This document shows positions 63,401 through 64,000 of a stretch of DNA of 64,000 nucleotides, in pieces. Origin of the DNA: Bugula neritina (taxonomy: Eukaryota; Bryozoa; Gymnolaemata; Cheilostomatida; Bugulidae). The stretch's first letter is position 1, and the number at the start of each line of letters is the position of its first letter. The translations under genes were made by a program, and so were the position numbers. The stretch is from positions 21,956,495 to 22,020,494 of the forward strand of contig OZ037765.1 of assembly GCA_964035545.1 (NCBI GenBank). Direction: 5' to 3'. The notes below the pieces were generated by a model. The model saw only the letters and a program-made list of their open reading frames with translations. It had not been told where the DNA came from and did not search any database.

Positions 63401-64000
63401 AGTTGTCTAATTCCTAAGTATTTTTACCATTTATTATATCTAAATTGACGTTTTTAAATTAAAGCAATTAATATAATATATATTTGCATATTATCATCAT
63501 TATATTATGATTATGCCAAATTAACATTGAATTTGTGGTGCTTTCAGAAGCTACTGCATATGATGACACTATAATAGATAAATTCCTAGTCGATTGTTTC
63601 ATTAAAACCAAGTGATATATGGTTAGAATGTGTCAATGTAAGACTAGTAATATCTACATCTTCTAGGCACTTGGGTGGTTATGTTATGTTTAACTTCATT
63701 CATACCTTGTAAATATCATTAAATGCTTATTTTGTACCAAATTAAATTGCTATTACATTTTAAATTTGGATTATGTTTTATTTGTTTAGGAGTTTCTATT
63801 TGTAGAAAACTTCAAAAATATAACAATACAATGTTTTGCGTAAGATGACTTGCAGTTATTGCTGCCTTACTTCTCTAATAGTATCTAAATAGTAGTGAGT
63901 TGGGACTATAATTATTAATTTGTGTTTGTTTTAGCCTGGTTGCTCGTATAGATTTAGCCTACGCATCTTATCTGTTGAAGAGAAGAGCTCGTACCGCATC
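21484..64000 (+). CDS. NOMO: Nodal modulator (NOMO), 22 exons seen, 3' end beyond the window
   Basis: Spliced exons: 21484-21642, 23887-24019, 24141-24232, 24319-24416, 24544-24616, 24999-25145, 25553-25684, 25917-26006, 26126-26182, 26324-26523, 29005-29161, 29716-29925, 31804-32004, 34724-34902, 35284-35385, 40739-40911, 46415-46571, 52479-52605, 57744-57857, 58299-58426, 62991-63141, 63935-64000. All join in frame to about 982 residues of an expected 1,200 or so. NOMO is an ER type-I membrane protein with a large lumenal chain of repeated Ig-like/carboxypeptidase-regulatory-type beta domains; with nicalin and TMEM147 it works beside the Sec61 translocon. Seen: a signal peptide (SLVLSAIVFFAAM), DVIGCGGFIKADV, NGYYMIPVYEKG, GALCYVPSDESGSF, VPFHRGEKTVFDV, GEYRISVGKLSWCWEDNS, LPGVILSLSGNSY, SPGRYYLKAILKEYEF, and SGYFRVRGLKPGCSY at the end, matching the NOMO order throughout. 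The ATG is the first after the upstream stop. The missing part should hold the TM anchor. Confidence 0.96.
21643..23886 (+). other. NOMO intron 1
   Basis: 2.2-kb AT-rich intron containing the ATTAGT/ATTACT tract. Otherwise nothing recognised. Confidence 0.55.
21718..21905. repeat. ATTAGT/ATTACT hexamer tract with internal inverted symmetry, NOMO intron 1
   Basis: Short units attagt and attact alternate. A final stretch (21884-21905) reads as the complement of earlier units, so the tract can fold on itself. Interspersed gacattagtatt copies show repeated segmental duplication. Confidence 0.75.
27046..28834 (+). mobile_element. Tc1/mariner-like DNA transposon (decayed), NOMO intron 10
   Basis: The termini 27046-27072 and 28808-28834 are perfect 27-bp inverted repeats beginning CAGTGCTGTGAAAAAG. 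Both are flanked by TA (27044-27045 and 28835-28836), the TA target duplication typical of the Tc1/mariner superfamily. The element is 1,789 bp and holds a transposase remnant in the + orientation, the same as NOMO. Identical ends with a damaged coding region suggest either recent loss of function or a non-autonomous copy mobilised in trans. Confidence 0.95.
27452..28483 (+). pseudogene. Tc1-like transposase remnant (frameshifts, stops, altered catalytic site)
   Basis: The first about 100 codons (27452-27757) stay open and show the paired-type helix-turn-helix (IRKISEKVGKAKTIVYQIIK) followed by an AT-hook-like SGRPRIS linker, as in Tc1 transposases. After this the frame is lost. Catalytic-core pieces appear in other frames: FWGCITSKGAG around 28033, DDNAPCYWAK around 28186, and WPAQSRDLNPIRNSW around 28259. 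In the last, the position normally holding the third acidic catalytic residue (DLNPIEN in the family) is Arg. Multiple frameshifts and stops mean no functional enzyme. Confidence 0.88.
29162..29715 (+). other. NOMO intron 11
   Basis: 554-base intron with an 11-G run at 29275-29285. No gene recognised. Confidence 0.5.
29926..31803 (+). other. NOMO intron 12
   Basis: 1.9-kb intron holding the 20-bp minisatellite and a short (TCTTC)n run at about 30678-30697. Nothing else recognised. Confidence 0.5.
30331..30555. repeat. 20-bp minisatellite, about 11 copies, NOMO intron 12
   Basis: Unit ACCATCAACATGGCCGAGTT with variants (aacatgg to aaaatgg, gccgag to gctgcg). Adjacent copies of the variants recur in blocks, pointing to higher-order duplication. 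The open frame through it arises because 60 bases equal three units. Confidence 0.95.
32005..34723 (+). other. NOMO intron 13
   Basis: 2.7-kb AT-rich intron. No gene, RNA or transposon recognised. Confidence 0.5.
35386..40738 (+). other. NOMO intron 15
   Basis: 5.35-kb AT-rich intron. I found no coding exon, transposon end or tandem array beyond short AT runs (about 35567-35581). Confidence 0.5.
40912..46414 (+). other. NOMO intron 16
   Basis: 5.5-kb intron with no feature I can support. Opposite-strand frame 43701-43991 is short and resembles no family. Confidence 0.5.
46572..52478 (+). other. NOMO intron 17
   Basis: 5.9-kb intron, the largest in the window. A minus-strand open frame of 103 codons (48637-48948) is noted but not called a gene. 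A 9-C run lies at 51850-51858. Confidence 0.5.
52606..57743 (+). other. NOMO intron 18
   Basis: 5.1-kb intron with one SINE-like copy. The rest is AT-rich without recognised features. Confidence 0.5.
53014..53118 (+). mobile_element. tRNA-derived SINE-like copy 1, NOMO intron 18
   Basis: Starts GGGGGCAGCCGTGTCTTAGC. An A-box-like tgtcttagcgattag lies at 53025-53039 and a weak, decayed B-box-like segment around 53061-53073. The following ATTGGTGATGT (53078-53088) recurs in reverse complement in copy 2 at 58928-58938, tying the two together. The end is approximate. Confidence 0.6.
58847..59013 (-). mobile_element. tRNA-derived SINE-like copy 2, NOMO intron 20
   Basis: Read on the minus strand: GCAGCAGTGGTTTGGGGG, an A-box-like ttgggggttag, then a B-box GGGTTTGAGCCC (58949-58960), then CATTGGTGATGTTAGGAAG. 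The tail shares the block attatgact with copy 3, showing a family body beyond the tRNA head. Boundaries are approximate. Confidence 0.7.
62061..62334 (-). mobile_element. tRNA-derived SINE-like copy 3, interrupted, NOMO intron 20
   Basis: Matches copy 2 over tgagaa..cccct, gttatgactg, cctaacatca, cttgaacc, ataatttcgtgtttactagg and ccactgctgc. The B-box on the minus strand is AGGTTCAAGTCCG (62168-62180). It is split by about 100 extra bases between two ACTAGG hexamers (62195-62200 and 62301-62306). Confidence 0.7.
62228..62300 (-). repeat. tRNA-like sequence nested in SINE copy 3 (tRNA pseudogene or SINE head)
   Basis: Minus strand gives an A-box TGGTCTAATGGTTAGC (62277-62292) and a perfect B-box GGGTTCGAATCCC (62238-62250). 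The acceptor arms GTCCCTG and TGGGGGC pair with wobbles and the T arm is 4/5 paired. The anticodon stem does not form five pairs around the GCA or TGC candidate anticodon, so it is not called a functional tRNA. Confidence 0.6.
63142..63934 (+). other. NOMO intron 21
   Basis: 793-base AT-rich intron. Nothing recognised. Confidence 0.5.

Overview
This is an AT-rich animal nuclear genome window. It carries four multi-exon protein-coding genes, all on the + strand, split by introns with standard GT/AG boundaries. The intron-rich genes, microsatellites, a Tc1-type transposon and tRNA-derived SINE-like repeats fit an invertebrate metazoan. I cannot place the species; a spiralian/lophotrochozoan is a guess only. 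There is no sign of bacterial, phage or viral gene organisation.

Layout: (1) 22-6451 and 7599-14512 are two tandem, head-to-tail paralogues of the serine incorporator family (SERINC/TMS1). I reconstructed both as 12 coding exons. Seven of the twelve exons have identical lengths in the two copies, and all intron phases are identical, so this is a tandem gene duplication. The copies differ in the N-terminal exon, one loop exon, the charged cytosolic loop and the C-terminal tail. (2) 15344-20247 is a five-exon gene for a 242-residue soluble protein rich in Pro, Tyr, Trp and Gly. I do not recognise it; the sequence style resembles short axonemal or microtubule-inner proteins, which is only a guess. 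(3) 21484 to the window edge is NOMO (nodal modulator), the large ER protein of the NOMO-nicalin-TMEM147 complex. 22 exons are readable, giving about 982 residues. The C-terminal part with the membrane anchor lies beyond the window.

Repeats explain much of the rest: a 345-bp terminal-inverted-repeat element sits exactly on the 5' splice site of exon 9 of the first SERINC gene, with a 134-bp palindrome just upstream of the same exon. An (AT)n tract inside a 172-bp palindrome lies just before exon 2 of the second SERINC gene. A decayed Tc1-like transposon with perfect 27-bp ends lies in NOMO intron 10, a 20-bp minisatellite in intron 12, and three related SINE-like copies in introns 18 and 20. 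The second half of NOMO has introns of about 5 kb that are otherwise featureless.

The four genes have no obvious shared pathway beyond two being membrane-biology genes (SERINC in lipid/serine handling, NOMO in ER membrane-protein insertion). No wholly new system stands out. The best candidates for novelty are the unrecognised five-exon gene and the repeat-flanked SERINC exon.
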